The position numbers were made by a program, and so were the translations under genes. Positions 41,587 through 49,713 of a stretch of 64,000 bases of DNA are shown here, one piece after another. The DNA lies in NCBI GenBank assembly GCA_034437275.1, contig DAOTUD010000040.1, positions 62,001 to 126,000 of the forward strand. Reading direction: 5' to 3'. Numbering within the stretch: position 1 is the stretch's first letter; each line of letters begins with the position of its first letter. This stretch comes from TC-15 sp034437275 (GTDB lineage Bacteria; Chloroflexota; Anaerolineae; Aggregatilineales; Aggregatilineaceae). The notes beneath the pieces are model-generated. The model was not told where the DNA came from and made no database searches. It saw nothing but the letters and a program-made list of their open reading frames with translations.

Positions 41587-42957
41587 CTAGGTTGCCTTGC
41601 GCCGCCGTTCGCGCACCAGCAGCCGGATCGGCGTGCCGGTGAACGGATACACGCGCCGGATCTGGTTTTCCAGATAGCGCTCGTAGGTGAAGTGCAGCAG
41701 CTTGCGGTCGTTGACGTGCAGCAGGATCGTGGGCGGATCGACGCGCACCTGCTGCGCCATGAAGATCTTCAGCGGGCGCGGCTGTTTGGTCTGCGGGGCG
41801 TGCCGCAGCAATGCCTCGCGGATCAGCTTGTTGAGCTGGCTGGTGGGGATGCGCATGAAGCGCTCGTCCTGCACCCGCGCGGCAGTCTCCAGCACGGTGT
41901 GCACGCGCTGCCCGGTCTTGGCGCTGATGAACAGCACCGGCACATACGGCATAAAGGCCAGTTCGTAGCGCACCCAGTCCATGTACTCGTTGATGGTGTG
42001 CGTGTCCTTCTCGATGGCGTCCCATTTGTTGACCAGCACGATCACGCTGCGCATCTCGTCTTTGATCATCCCGGCGATGTGGGCGTCCTGCTGGGTGATG
42101 CCTTCGGTGGCATCGAGCAGCAGCAGCGCCACATCTGCACGCTGGATGGCCTTCAGGGCGCGCAGCACGCTGTATTTTTCCACGCCGGGCGCGATCTTGC
42201 CGCGCCGCCGGATGCCTGCCGTGTCGATCAGCGTGAACGGCAGCCCCTCCCAGGTGAGCTGAATGTCGACCGCGTCGCGCGTGGTCCCCGCGACGGGGCT
42301 GACGATGGCGCGCTCCTGGCCCAGCAGCTTGTTGAGCAGCGAGCTTTTGCCGACGTTGGGCCGCCCGACGATGGCCAGCTTGATCGACTCGTCCTCTTCC
42401 TCGTACTCCTCGCCGGGCGCGAAGGGCAGCGCCGCCACCACTGCATCCAGCAGATCGCCGGTGCCGGTGCCGTGCAGCGCCGAGACCGGGTACACCGCGC
42501 CCATGCCCAGCCCGTAGAACTCGAAGGCGTCATCGTGGCGCGGGCGGTTGTCGGTTTTGTTGGCCGCGACCAGCACCGGCTTATCGGTGCGTCGCAGGAT
42601 GTCGGTGACTTCCTCGTCGGCGGCGGTGATGCCCTGGATGGTATCCACGACCAGCACTACCACGTCCGCCTCCTCGATGGCCAGCAGGGCCTGGGCGCGG
42701 ATCTCGCTCACGAACTGGCCGCTGCCTTCTTCCAGCGGGCTGCCAGTGTCGGCGAGCTTGGGCTGGTAGACTTCCAGCCCGCCGGTATCGACCACGGTGA
42801 AGGTGACGCCGTTCCAGTCACAGTCGCCGGTCAGCCGGTCGCGCGTGGTGCCGGGCACGTCGGAGACGACGGCTTTGCGCTGCCCGACCAGCCGGTTGAA
42901 CAGCGCCGATTTGCCTACATTCGGTCGCCCAACCAGGGCGACAAGTGGTTTTCGCAT
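41587..42957 (-). CDS. der: Ribosome-associated GTPase Der (EngA)
   Basis: 456 aa. It carries two GTPase domains in tandem, the hallmark of Der: GRPNVGKSALFN with DTGG in the first, GRPNVGKSSLLN with DTAGIRRRGK in the second, and NKxD motifs NKTDN and NKWDA. A KH-like C-terminal domain is present. It is needed for 50S ribosome assembly. ATG 42957 starts the canonical MRKPLVALVGRPNVG; the longer frame upstream is not conserved. The ribosome binding site is weak. An unusual leader lies upstream (see 43083-43186). Confidence 0.95.
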   Translation of the reverse strand: MRKPLVALVGRPNVGKSALFNRLVGQRKAVVSDVPGTTRDRLTGDCDWNGVTFTVVDTGGLEVYQPKLADTGSPLEEGSGQFVSEIRAQALLAIEEADVVVLVVDTIQGITAADEEVTDILRRTDKPVLVAANKTDNRPRHDDAFEFYGLGMGAVYPVSALHGTGTGDLLDAVVAALPFAPGEEYEEEDESIKLAIVGRPNVGKSSLLNKLLGQERAIVSPVAGTTRDAVDIQLTWEGLPFTLIDTAGIRRRGKIAPGVEKYSVLRALKAIQRADVALLLLDATEGITQQDAHIAGMIKDEMRSVIVLVNKWDAIEKDTHTINEYMDWVRYELAFMPYVPVLFISAKTGQRVHTVLETAARVQDERFMRIPTSQLNKLIREALLRHAPQTKQPRPLKIFMAQQVRVDPPTILLHVNDRKLLHFTYERYLENQIRRVYPFTGTPIRLLVRERRRKAT

Positions 42958-43082
42958 GGTATATGTTCTTTGTCTTGTTAGATGGTCGTTGATGTTGGTG
43001 GCGGGCACGTGTGCCCATCCGCTTGATTTTAACAAATTCAGCGGCAGGTGAGAAGGTCGAGTGTGGGCAGTAGACAAAACAA

Positions 43083-43110
43083 AAGGGAAGGGGCGGGGAC
43101 TCCTTCCCTT
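43083..43110 (-). terminator. Terminator in the der leader (attenuator or end of a small RNA)
   Basis: On the minus strand AAGGGAAGG, a 10-nt loop, CCTTCCCTT, then TTTTGTTTTG. It lies 125 bp before the der start and 50-70 nt after a predicted start site. Confidence 0.7.
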
Positions 43111-43158
43111 GTCGTACTAACAGGGCTTCCGCAAAAGGTGGGTCAGGTGGGGGTGGGG

Positions 43159-43186
43159 AGCATACGGGTATGCGTAACCCTGTCAA
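43159..43186 (-). promoter_or_regulatory. Promoter with overlapping palindrome upstream of der
   Basis: On the minus strand TTGACA (43186-43181), 16-bp spacer, TATGCT (43164-43159). The perfect palindrome GCATAC-GG-GTATGC (43160-43173) overlaps the -10 and may be an operator. Confidence 0.6.
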
Positions 43187-43398
43187 TACCATTTCAACCA
43201 CAGCAGGGATATCATTCCTTCCTCTGCTTGAACACACTATAACACGTAGAAATTAAGACGAAATTTAAATTCCTAAGGAATTTATTGACAATTTCCGAAG
43301 GTTTTGTGAAGAAGCGACCGAAGACGCTGTGTACAGGGCCTTCGGTCGGGAGCTGTTGAGTTGAATTGTGGTTAGCAAACAGTTAGTGCGATCCCGTG
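43187..43398. other. AT-rich gap with a 19-bp palindrome and a hairpin
   Basis: TAAATTCCT-A-AGGAATTTA (43266-43284) is a perfect palindrome. CGACCGAAG (43315-43323) pairs with CTTCGGTCG (43340-43348), downstream of the GlsB-like gene on the minus strand, without a T-tract. No coding sequence is seen. Confidence 0.5.
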
Positions 43399-43677
43399 CT
43401 AGCGCCGCCGCGCCAGCACGCGCGCCAGCATGATGAGGATGATCGCGCCAATGGTCGCCACCAACAGGTCCGCCAGGTTAAACTCCTTCTTGAGCAGACC
43501 AGGCAGGTCGTCGGTTAGGCCGAGTGCATCGAACAGGTAGCCACCGAGGACGGCTCCTAACAACCCGGCCAGCGTGGTTTCCAACAGTCCCATGTCGCGG
43601 CTGACCAGCGATCGGGCGGCGATACCGGCCATCAGGCCGATGAACAACCAAGCGATAAGCGATGCGGTTTCTGGCAT
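43399..43677 (-). CDS. GlsB/YeaQ/YmgE family membrane protein
   Basis: 92 aa from ATG 43677 (AAGGAG upstream). Three membrane helices with glycine-rich blocks (IGLMAGIAARSLVSRDMG, TLAGLLGAVLGGYLFDALG) typical of transglycosylase-associated/stress proteins. It follows the YbbR gene by 19 bp and is probably the last gene of the cdaA operon, which would link it to envelope homeostasis. Confidence 0.85.
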   Translation of the reverse strand: MPETASLIAWLFIGLMAGIAARSLVSRDMGLLETTLAGLLGAVLGGYLFDALGLTDDLPGLLKKEFNLADLLVATIGAIILIMLARVLARRR

Positions 43678-43696
43678 GGTGCCAACTCCTTTTTTT

Positions 43697-45016
43697 TTAA
43701 TCGGACGGTGAGGCGTCATCAGAACCGGTCGGCGTGACGGTCCCCGGCGTGCTGGCTGGGGCCGGGGTGGGGTTGAGGGCTTCGATGGTCACGCTGAGCT
43801 GCTCCGGGCTGACGCTGAAGTTCAGGTCGCTGTCGGTCGGCTCCCCGACCTGGCGCACGGTGGGCATCACCTGGTGGTTGCCCGGCGGAAGTTCGCTCAG
43901 GTCGACCACGACGCGCAGGTCGTTTTGCTGCGGCAGTTCGGCTTCCGGCCCGACGACCGTCACGGTGACGGTGTTGGGCAGCCCGGTGGCCTGGAACACG
44001 GTTGTGTCCAGCCCGATCGGCTCCAGCGGCACTTCCGGGAAGTCGCGGCTGCCGCGTACCGGGGAGATCACCACCGTGACGCTGATCAACTGGTTTTCCG
44101 ATACCAGCCGTACGTCGGGCGGCAAGTCTAGCTCGACCTCGGTGGTGAAGATTTCAGTTTTGTCGGCGAGGTCGATCGGTACGGTGCGTACTACGCTTTT
44201 CATCTCCTCGATGGCGTCTGGATCGCCGGTGACGCCGACCGTGCGCGGCGTGATGTCGGCGTAGCCCTCGAACAGGTAGCCGGGCGGGGGATCGGTGCGC
44301 GCGGGCAGCACCTCGACCGGGGTCACGTCTTCGCGCGGCTGGACATCGACCGAGCAGGTGACGCGCCGCGGCTCCATGTCCAGGCTGCTGATCGCCACGC
44401 CGTTTTCCTGGACCAGGATCACCGGGAACGTTTCGCCCACGATCGGGTTGCGGTCGTTGCTCAGGTTCAGCCGCACCTCGGCATGGTCGACCCGTTCGAC
44501 GCGCTCGGCGCTGCCCCGGATCGTAACCTCGGTCACGTCACAGGCGGGCATGGTGGGGTAGGTGTAGCCCAGCGGCGGTTCCTCGCTGACGATGGTCCGC
44601 AGCGGGACGCGCTTTTCGGCTTCCTTGTCGATGCTCAGCGTGAGGGTGCTGGGCCGGATCGCGACGACCTGCCCGTGCAGCGGCGACATCACGTCGCCTT
44701 CCATCTCGACGCGGTACTCTCCCGGCTCGCGCATGTCGGTCAGGTCGGCCACGATCTCGATATCTTCCGACACCAGCAAGTCCCAATCCTGTTGGGGCGC
44801 GCGCACCAGGGCGCTGGCCATCGCCGGGCTGGGCGAGTGGACCAGCACGTAGCCGGCGGGCAGTTCGACCGTGATCCGCACGTTGTCGATCTCGCGCTGC
44901 TCGAGCGGGTTGTTGGACATGTTAGCGCCGATCCAGATCACCAACGCCAGGAACAGCGCGGCCGCCATCCATCCCAGGTTGCGCAGTACTAAGCTGGTTA
45001 CGGGTTGTTGGCGCAT
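43697..45016 (-). CDS. YbbR-domain protein (CdaR-like regulator of CdaA)
   Basis: 439 aa. An N-terminal membrane helix (WMAAALFLALVIWIGANM) is followed by about four YbbR repeats, beta-rich domains on the outside. Recurrent patterns include VRITVELPAGYVL, PSTLTLSIDKEAEKRVPL and PVEVLPARTDPPPGYLFEGY. A P/T/S-rich disordered tail ends it. In other bacteria CdaR binds and modulates diadenylate cyclase CdaA. It is encoded 2 bp after cdaA, as usual. CdaR of Bacillus is similar in size and layout. Confidence 0.9.
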   Translation of the reverse strand: MRQQPVTSLVLRNLGWMAAALFLALVIWIGANMSNNPLEQREIDNVRITVELPAGYVLVHSPSPAMASALVRAPQQDWDLLVSEDIEIVADLTDMREPGEYRVEMEGDVMSPLHGQVVAIRPSTLTLSIDKEAEKRVPLRTIVSEEPPLGYTYPTMPACDVTEVTIRGSAERVERVDHAEVRLNLSNDRNPIVGETFPVILVQENGVAISSLDMEPRRVTCSVDVQPREDVTPVEVLPARTDPPPGYLFEGYADITPRTVGVTGDPDAIEEMKSVVRTVPIDLADKTEIFTTEVELDLPPDVRLVSENQLISVTVVISPVRGSRDFPEVPLEPIGLDTTVFQATGLPNTVTVTVVGPEAELPQQNDLRVVVDLSELPPGNHQVMPTVRQVGEPTDSDLNFSVSPEQLSVTIEALNPTPAPASTPGTVTPTGSDDASPSD

Positions 45017-45018
45017 CG

Positions 45019-45888
45019 TTACGCTGCCTTACGACCTTCGTCGTGCTGGCGGAAGCGCGCCAGTTCGTCGCGGGCGCGGGTGAAGAACGCCAGCCAGGGA
45101 TTTTCGGTCTGGGGGCTGGTGTAGAAGGCGTTGAGAATGGTGCGCAGCCGGTTGGCGTCCAGCCGCCGGATCATCCGGCCCCGGTTGGCGACCGAGATGC
45201 GCCCGGTTTCCTCGGAGACGATCACACACAGCCCGTCGGACACCTCGCTGATGCCCAGCCCGGCGCGGTGACGGGTGCCCAGCTTGCGGTCCGTCAGGTT
45301 GCGCCCGGACGACAGCGGCAGCACCGACGCAGCGCTGGCGACTTTGCTATCGCTGATGATCACCGCGCCGTCGTGGAGCTCGGTCTTGGGCCAGAAGATC
45401 GTCAGGAACAACTGCGGGCTGATCTCGGCGTTGATCGGCACGCCAGTGTTGATGAACTCGTCCAGCGCGTCGTTGCGCTCCAGCACGATCAAGGCCCCGT
45501 GCCGGCGCTCCGAGAGCCGGGCGGCAGCGGCGCAGATCGCGTCGATCACCTGCTCGTGCTGGGTGGTGCTGGCGTTGCGGTTGAACAGAGTACTAAACCC
45601 GGTGCGGCCCAGCCGTTCCAGCGCCCGGCGCAGTTCCGGCTGGAAGACGACCGGGATCGCCACGATGATCACGGTCACCATGTGGTCGAACAGCCACCGG
45701 AACGCGATCCAGTCCAGGATGGTGGCGAAAAACGCGATCAGCAAGACCACCGCCACCGTCCCGCGCATCAGGACCACGGCCTGGGTGCCGCGCATAAACA
45801 GGGTGGCTACGAAAATGATCGCGGCCACCACCAGTACATCCGGTACATCGCTCCAGGTGAATGTTTCCAGCGTCCAAATCAGTCGCAT
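45019..45888 (-). CDS. cdaA: Diadenylate cyclase CdaA (c-di-AMP synthase)
   Basis: 289 aa. Three N-terminal membrane helices (1-85) anchor a DisA_N cyclase domain. The catalytic DGA motif is in ELHDGAVII and the RHR motif is in LGTRHRAGLG. It condenses two ATP to c-di-AMP, a second messenger for osmolyte transport and cell-wall control. It is first in an operon with the YbbR regulator and the GlsB-like protein. The common third partner GlmM is absent here, although glmS, in the same pathway, lies 14 kb away. Confidence 0.95.
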   Translation of the reverse strand: MRLIWTLETFTWSDVPDVLVVAAIIFVATLFMRGTQAVVLMRGTVAVVLLIAFFATILDWIAFRWLFDHMVTVIIVAIPVVFQPELRRALERLGRTGFSTLFNRNASTTQHEQVIDAICAAAARLSERRHGALIVLERNDALDEFINTGVPINAEISPQLFLTIFWPKTELHDGAVIISDSKVASAASVLPLSSGRNLTDRKLGTRHRAGLGISEVSDGLCVIVSEETGRISVANRGRMIRRLDANRLRTILNAFYTSPQTENPWLAFFTRARDELARFRQHDEGRKAA

Positions 45889-46023
45889 AGTCTTCTATCC
45901 CACACTTTCATTCCCCCGGTCATGTTGTTCCAGTCCCCCTGTGGATCAATACACGTGCCGGTGAGCGTTTCCCTGGCCGGGCTGGCGTGTTCTTGTGTGC
46001 CCGCAGCACGGGCCTGGTCCCCA

Positions 46024-48294
46024 CTAATTGTTGCCGCCGCCCAACTGGTGCAGCAGTTGGCGGTAGTCGTCCACCTGCGGCGGGTTTATGGCGATGATGC
46101 GCCGGATGGTGACGAGCGCATCGTTGTGCATCCCACCCTCAAGCTGGAGTTCGGCCAGCGCGTCGAGGTGCGCGACTGCGTTTTCGATCTTGTTGGTCTG
46201 GCGATAGACGGCGGCCAGCCGCGAGCGCAGCGCCATGTCTTTCGGGTAGCGCGTGACCTGTTCTTCCAACACCTGGATGATGCGGTCGGCGCGGTGATCG
46301 CGGGCGTAAATGCGCAGCAAGCCGTCCAGCTCGCGGATGGCCGACACCGGGTCGTTGAGCCGGTAGTTCAGGTCGACCAGCGAGCGGCGCGCGTGCTCGT
46401 CGCTGGGGTCCAGCTTGCGGATCTGCTCGTAGGTGCGCATCGCCTGGCGCAGCTCCAGGCGGCTGACGTCGATATCGGCCAGCCGGTGTAAAATCTGCAC
46501 CGTCTTTTCGAGCGGGGCCTCGATCCGCTGTGCGAGTTGGTTGGCGGCCTGGAAGGTGGAGCGCGCCGCCTCCAGATCGGCCAGTTGGTAGTAAGCGTCG
46601 GCCAGATCGATGTACTGGTCGAGCAGCGCTTCCCACTGCTCTTCGGCTTCCAGCAGCGTGATCAGGCTTTCGTGGATGCCGACATCCATCGGCGCGATCT
46701 TGAGCGCCTCCTGCAAAATCTGGGTGGCGCGCTCGTTATCGCCGCGCATCAGGTACGTATCGGCGACGAGGTTGAACTTCTCAATCGCGGCCTGGATGTT
46801 GTTGCGCTCCAGCAAAATCTGGCCGATCCGCCAGTGAATTGGCAGGTAGCTGGGGGCGGCTTCGAGGATGAAATGGGCCTGGTCGATGGCCAGGTTCATC
46901 AGCCCATCGCGCAAGTATTCGTCGACCAGGTTCATGCCCTCGATCACCCCGGCGTCGATGTCAATCGCAATGCTGATCAGCGACTCCGATTCTCCGAGCG
47001 TGATGGCTTCTTCGAGCTGGCGGCGTGTTTTGGCGACACGCTGCTTCCAGACGGGGCCGGTCAGCAGATCGAGGAAGCGGTCGTTCATGCTGTGAAGCTG
47101 CTGTTGGTCGGCCTCGTTGATGTTGGCCTTCAGCCGGTCGTAGATCGCGCTCAGTTGGGTGGCTTCTTCGTCGTTGATCGCCAGTTGGATGTCCACCTGG
47201 CGCAGGGTTTGGACCAGGTGGTTGGCGGCGGCGCGTTCCTGGCCGGTGGCGGCGTAGGCGCGGCTCAGCCCGTGCATGGCCCCGGCGACGAGCTGCGGGT
47301 CCTGCGTGGCGATTTGCAGGTGTTCGATGGCCGGATCGTAGTCTTCGTTTTCCAGGTAGAGCACGCCCAGGTTGAAGTGGATGCTGGCGTGGCTCATCTT
47401 ATCGTTGAGCGCGTGCTGGTAGGCGTCGATGGCCGCGCCGCTGTTGCCCTGCCGTTGGGCGGCGATGCCCTTGCTGGCCTGGATGCCGCCGGCTTCCATC
47501 GCGCCACCCGAATCGAACAGGTATTCCGCCAGGGAGGAAAGCGCCGTTTCGACCGTCTCGCCCAACGGGCCGCGCGGGTCGGCTTCGCCGACGTCGTGGT
47601 CAGTCTCGATCGCGAAGTCGTCGCGTGGTTTGGGCTGTTCGAGGGCGGGAGAAGCCTGCTCGTCTTCGAACTTGTCGGCCTGGATGTGCTCTTCCGGGAT
47701 GAGCGAGCCGGACTCGATGGCGGCCTTGGTGTTCAACGCCTGCGGATTGTTGGGGTCGATGCGCAGCGCGCGCTCGACGGCCTGCGTGGCGATATCGGGG
47801 CGTTCGCGGCGCTGGAAGTTGAAGGCCAGCGTCAGGTATTCGCGGATGGCCTGTTTGCGCTGGCCGGTCCGTTCGTAGGCCAGGGCGAGCCGCTGGTGAA
47901 TCTGCATCAGGCCGGGCGTAAGCTGGGTGGCGCGCTCCCAGTTGCCGATGGCTTTTTCCAGGTCGCGTTGGCCCAGGTAGATTTCGGCCACGTTGACGTA
48001 CTGCTGGGCGGCCTCGCGCAGCCGGCCCAGGCGCTCCAGCACATCGGCGCTCTTTTCGAGCGGGATCGGGTCGTCGTTGGCCAGTTGGTGCGCGCGCGTA
48101 TACACCTTGAGCGCATCTTCCAGCCGCCGCGCCTGGAGCAGCGCCAGCCCCAGGCTGTTGTGGGCTGCCGGGTCTTCAGGCATTTCCTGGACCGCGCGCC
48201 CATAAGCGGCGATGGCTTTGTCCCATTCCTGGTCCCAGGCGGCACTGTGGCCCTTCTTCATCGCTTGTTCGTAGATATGACGATTGCCAGGCAT
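46024..48294 (-). CDS. Long TPR-repeat protein
   Basis: 756 aa, with no signal peptide or membrane segment. TPR units fill 1-200 (AWDQEWDKAIAAYGRAVQEM, AYERTGQRKQAIREYLTLAF). An acidic linker covers about 215-260. More TPRs run from about 270 to the end (AIEKFNLVADTYLMRGDNER, AYYQLADLEAARSTFQAANQ). It probably scaffolds a cytoplasmic complex. ATG 48294 is 57 bp after argF on the same strand; the two may be co-transcribed. The gap to cdaA (45889-46023) holds no gene. Confidence 0.85.
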   Translation of the reverse strand: MPGNRHIYEQAMKKGHSAAWDQEWDKAIAAYGRAVQEMPEDPAAHNSLGLALLQARRLEDALKVYTRAHQLANDDPIPLEKSADVLERLGRLREAAQQYVNVAEIYLGQRDLEKAIGNWERATQLTPGLMQIHQRLALAYERTGQRKQAIREYLTLAFNFQRRERPDIATQAVERALRIDPNNPQALNTKAAIESGSLIPEEHIQADKFEDEQASPALEQPKPRDDFAIETDHDVGEADPRGPLGETVETALSSLAEYLFDSGGAMEAGGIQASKGIAAQRQGNSGAAIDAYQHALNDKMSHASIHFNLGVLYLENEDYDPAIEHLQIATQDPQLVAGAMHGLSRAYAATGQERAAANHLVQTLRQVDIQLAINDEEATQLSAIYDRLKANINEADQQQLHSMNDRFLDLLTGPVWKQRVAKTRRQLEEAITLGESESLISIAIDIDAGVIEGMNLVDEYLRDGLMNLAIDQAHFILEAAPSYLPIHWRIGQILLERNNIQAAIEKFNLVADTYLMRGDNERATQILQEALKIAPMDVGIHESLITLLEAEEQWEALLDQYIDLADAYYQLADLEAARSTFQAANQLAQRIEAPLEKTVQILHRLADIDVSRLELRQAMRTYEQIRKLDPSDEHARRSLVDLNYRLNDPVSAIRELDGLLRIYARDHRADRIIQVLEEQVTRYPKDMALRSRLAAVYRQTNKIENAVAHLDALAELQLEGGMHNDALVTIRRIIAINPPQVDDYRQLLHQLGGGNN

Positions 48295-48351
48295 TCCCGC
48301 GTTATCCTCCCGATGGGGCGGGCCGGGTGTGGCCCACCGACCCTGCTCGTA

Positions 48352-49323
48352 TCACTTGTTTTTTTTCTTTTTCTTCTGCTTGGCTTGTTTTTTATAAAAT
48401 TGCTTGTCCATCTCCAGCAAGTGGACCAGCAGCGCCTTCTGGGCGTGCAGCCGGTTCGCCGCCTGGGGGAACAGCCGCGATTTTGGCCCGTCGGCGACCT
48501 CGTCGGTGATTTCCTCGCCGCGATGGGCCGGCAGGCAGTGCAGCACGATGGCGTGGTCGGCCGCCTGGCGCAGCAGCTCGTTGTTGACCTGGAAGGGCGG
48601 GAAGACCTGGCGGCGTTTTTCGGCCTTTTCTTCCTGGCCCATGCTGGTCCAGGTGTCGGTATAGACCACATCGGCCCCCTCGACGGCAGCCGCCGCATCG
48701 CTGGTGACCGCCACCGTGAAGCCGTCGTGGCCTAGCTGGCGTGCTTTGTCGAGCACTTTCTCGGCGGGATGGTAGCCTTCCGGGCTGGCGATGGTCATGT
48801 GCAGCCCAAACTGCGCTGCGCCCATCAGCAGACTGGTGGTGACGTTGTTGCTGTCGCCCAGGTAGGCCAGCCGCAGCCCTTGCAGCCGCCCGAAATTCTC
48901 CTGGATCGTCAGCAGATCGGCCATGATCTGGCAGGGATGGTTGTAGTCGGTCAGCCCGTTGAGCACGGGGACCGGACTCCAGCGCGCCAGCGCCAGGATG
49001 TGCGCATGGTCGAAGGTGCGCGCCATGATTACGTCCACGTATCCACCCAGCACGCGCGCCACGTCGGCGATGCTTTCGCGCTTGCCCAGCCCGATCTCCT
49101 GGGGGCTGAGGTACAGCGCGTGACCGCCGACGTGCTGCATGGCCATCTCGAAGCTTACCCGCGTGCGCAGCGAGGGTTTCTGGAAGACCATGCCCAGGGC
49201 CTTGCCCTTGAGCAGCTTACGGTTGCCGTCGTCCTGCCATTCGCGCTTGAGATCGATCGCCAGCTCCAGCAAATAGCCCAGGTCGGCGGCGGTCCAGTCT
49301 GCAAGGTCGATAAAGTGTTTCAC
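48352..49323 (-). CDS. argF: Ornithine carbamoyltransferase
   Basis: 323 aa from GTG 49323, chosen because GAGGATC lies 8 nt upstream; in-frame ATGs at 49338-49341 have no ribosome binding site and sit just after a TATACT -10 box. It makes citrulline from ornithine and carbamoyl phosphate in arginine synthesis. Signatures: FQKPSLRTRVSFEMA (SxRTR carbamoyl-phosphate loop), NHPCQIMADLLT, DTWTSMGQE (SMG ornithine loop) and HCLPAHRGEE. The C-terminus carries an unusual lysine-rich tail (KKQAKQKKKKKNK). No other arg gene is adjacent. Confidence 0.93.
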   Translation of the reverse strand: MKHFIDLADWTAADLGYLLELAIDLKREWQDDGNRKLLKGKALGMVFQKPSLRTRVSFEMAMQHVGGHALYLSPQEIGLGKRESIADVARVLGGYVDVIMARTFDHAHILALARWSPVPVLNGLTDYNHPCQIMADLLTIQENFGRLQGLRLAYLGDSNNVTTSLLMGAAQFGLHMTIASPEGYHPAEKVLDKARQLGHDGFTVAVTSDAAAAVEGADVVYTDTWTSMGQEEKAEKRRQVFPPFQVNNELLRQAADHAIVLHCLPAHRGEEITDEVADGPKSRLFPQAANRLHAQKALLVHLLEMDKQFYKKQAKQKKKKKNK

Positions 49324-49651
49324 GGGTCTGATCCTCATCATAAATAGTATAGGATAAAACTTACACCCTTGCGGTGCGTTGATGCGTAGTATAGCACAAA
49401 TTGCCGTCGGGGACTGGTAGTTTTTGTGGCTGGGCATCAATCGCCGGGCGGGGCAGGTTGATGACGACAGGCAAAAGGGGATTCCCCTCACCGGCCAGGA
49501 TGGCCAGGAGGGGAGTGCAACAGCGGGGTGGAGCAGCATTCCACATCTGCGCCGTGCAGGGCAACCCCGGGTGTTGCTGCCTGTTTATACGTAAGCAGGC
49601 CGCCGGGCGATCAGTGGGTCCTGGCGCGTGGATATCCTCGCCAACAAAAAA

Positions 49652-49678
49652 CCGGCGGTGCCACAACGACACCGCCGG
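49652..49678 (-). terminator. Rho-independent terminator of the peptide-binding protein gene
   Basis: On the minus strand CCGGCGGTG, a 9-nt loop, CACCGCCGG, then TTTTTTGTT. The rest of the 49324-49713 gap holds nothing I can support. Confidence 0.85.
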
Positions 49679-49713
49679 GGTAAAGCATTTAGTTGGTTAC
49701 CTGTTCAGTCAGG

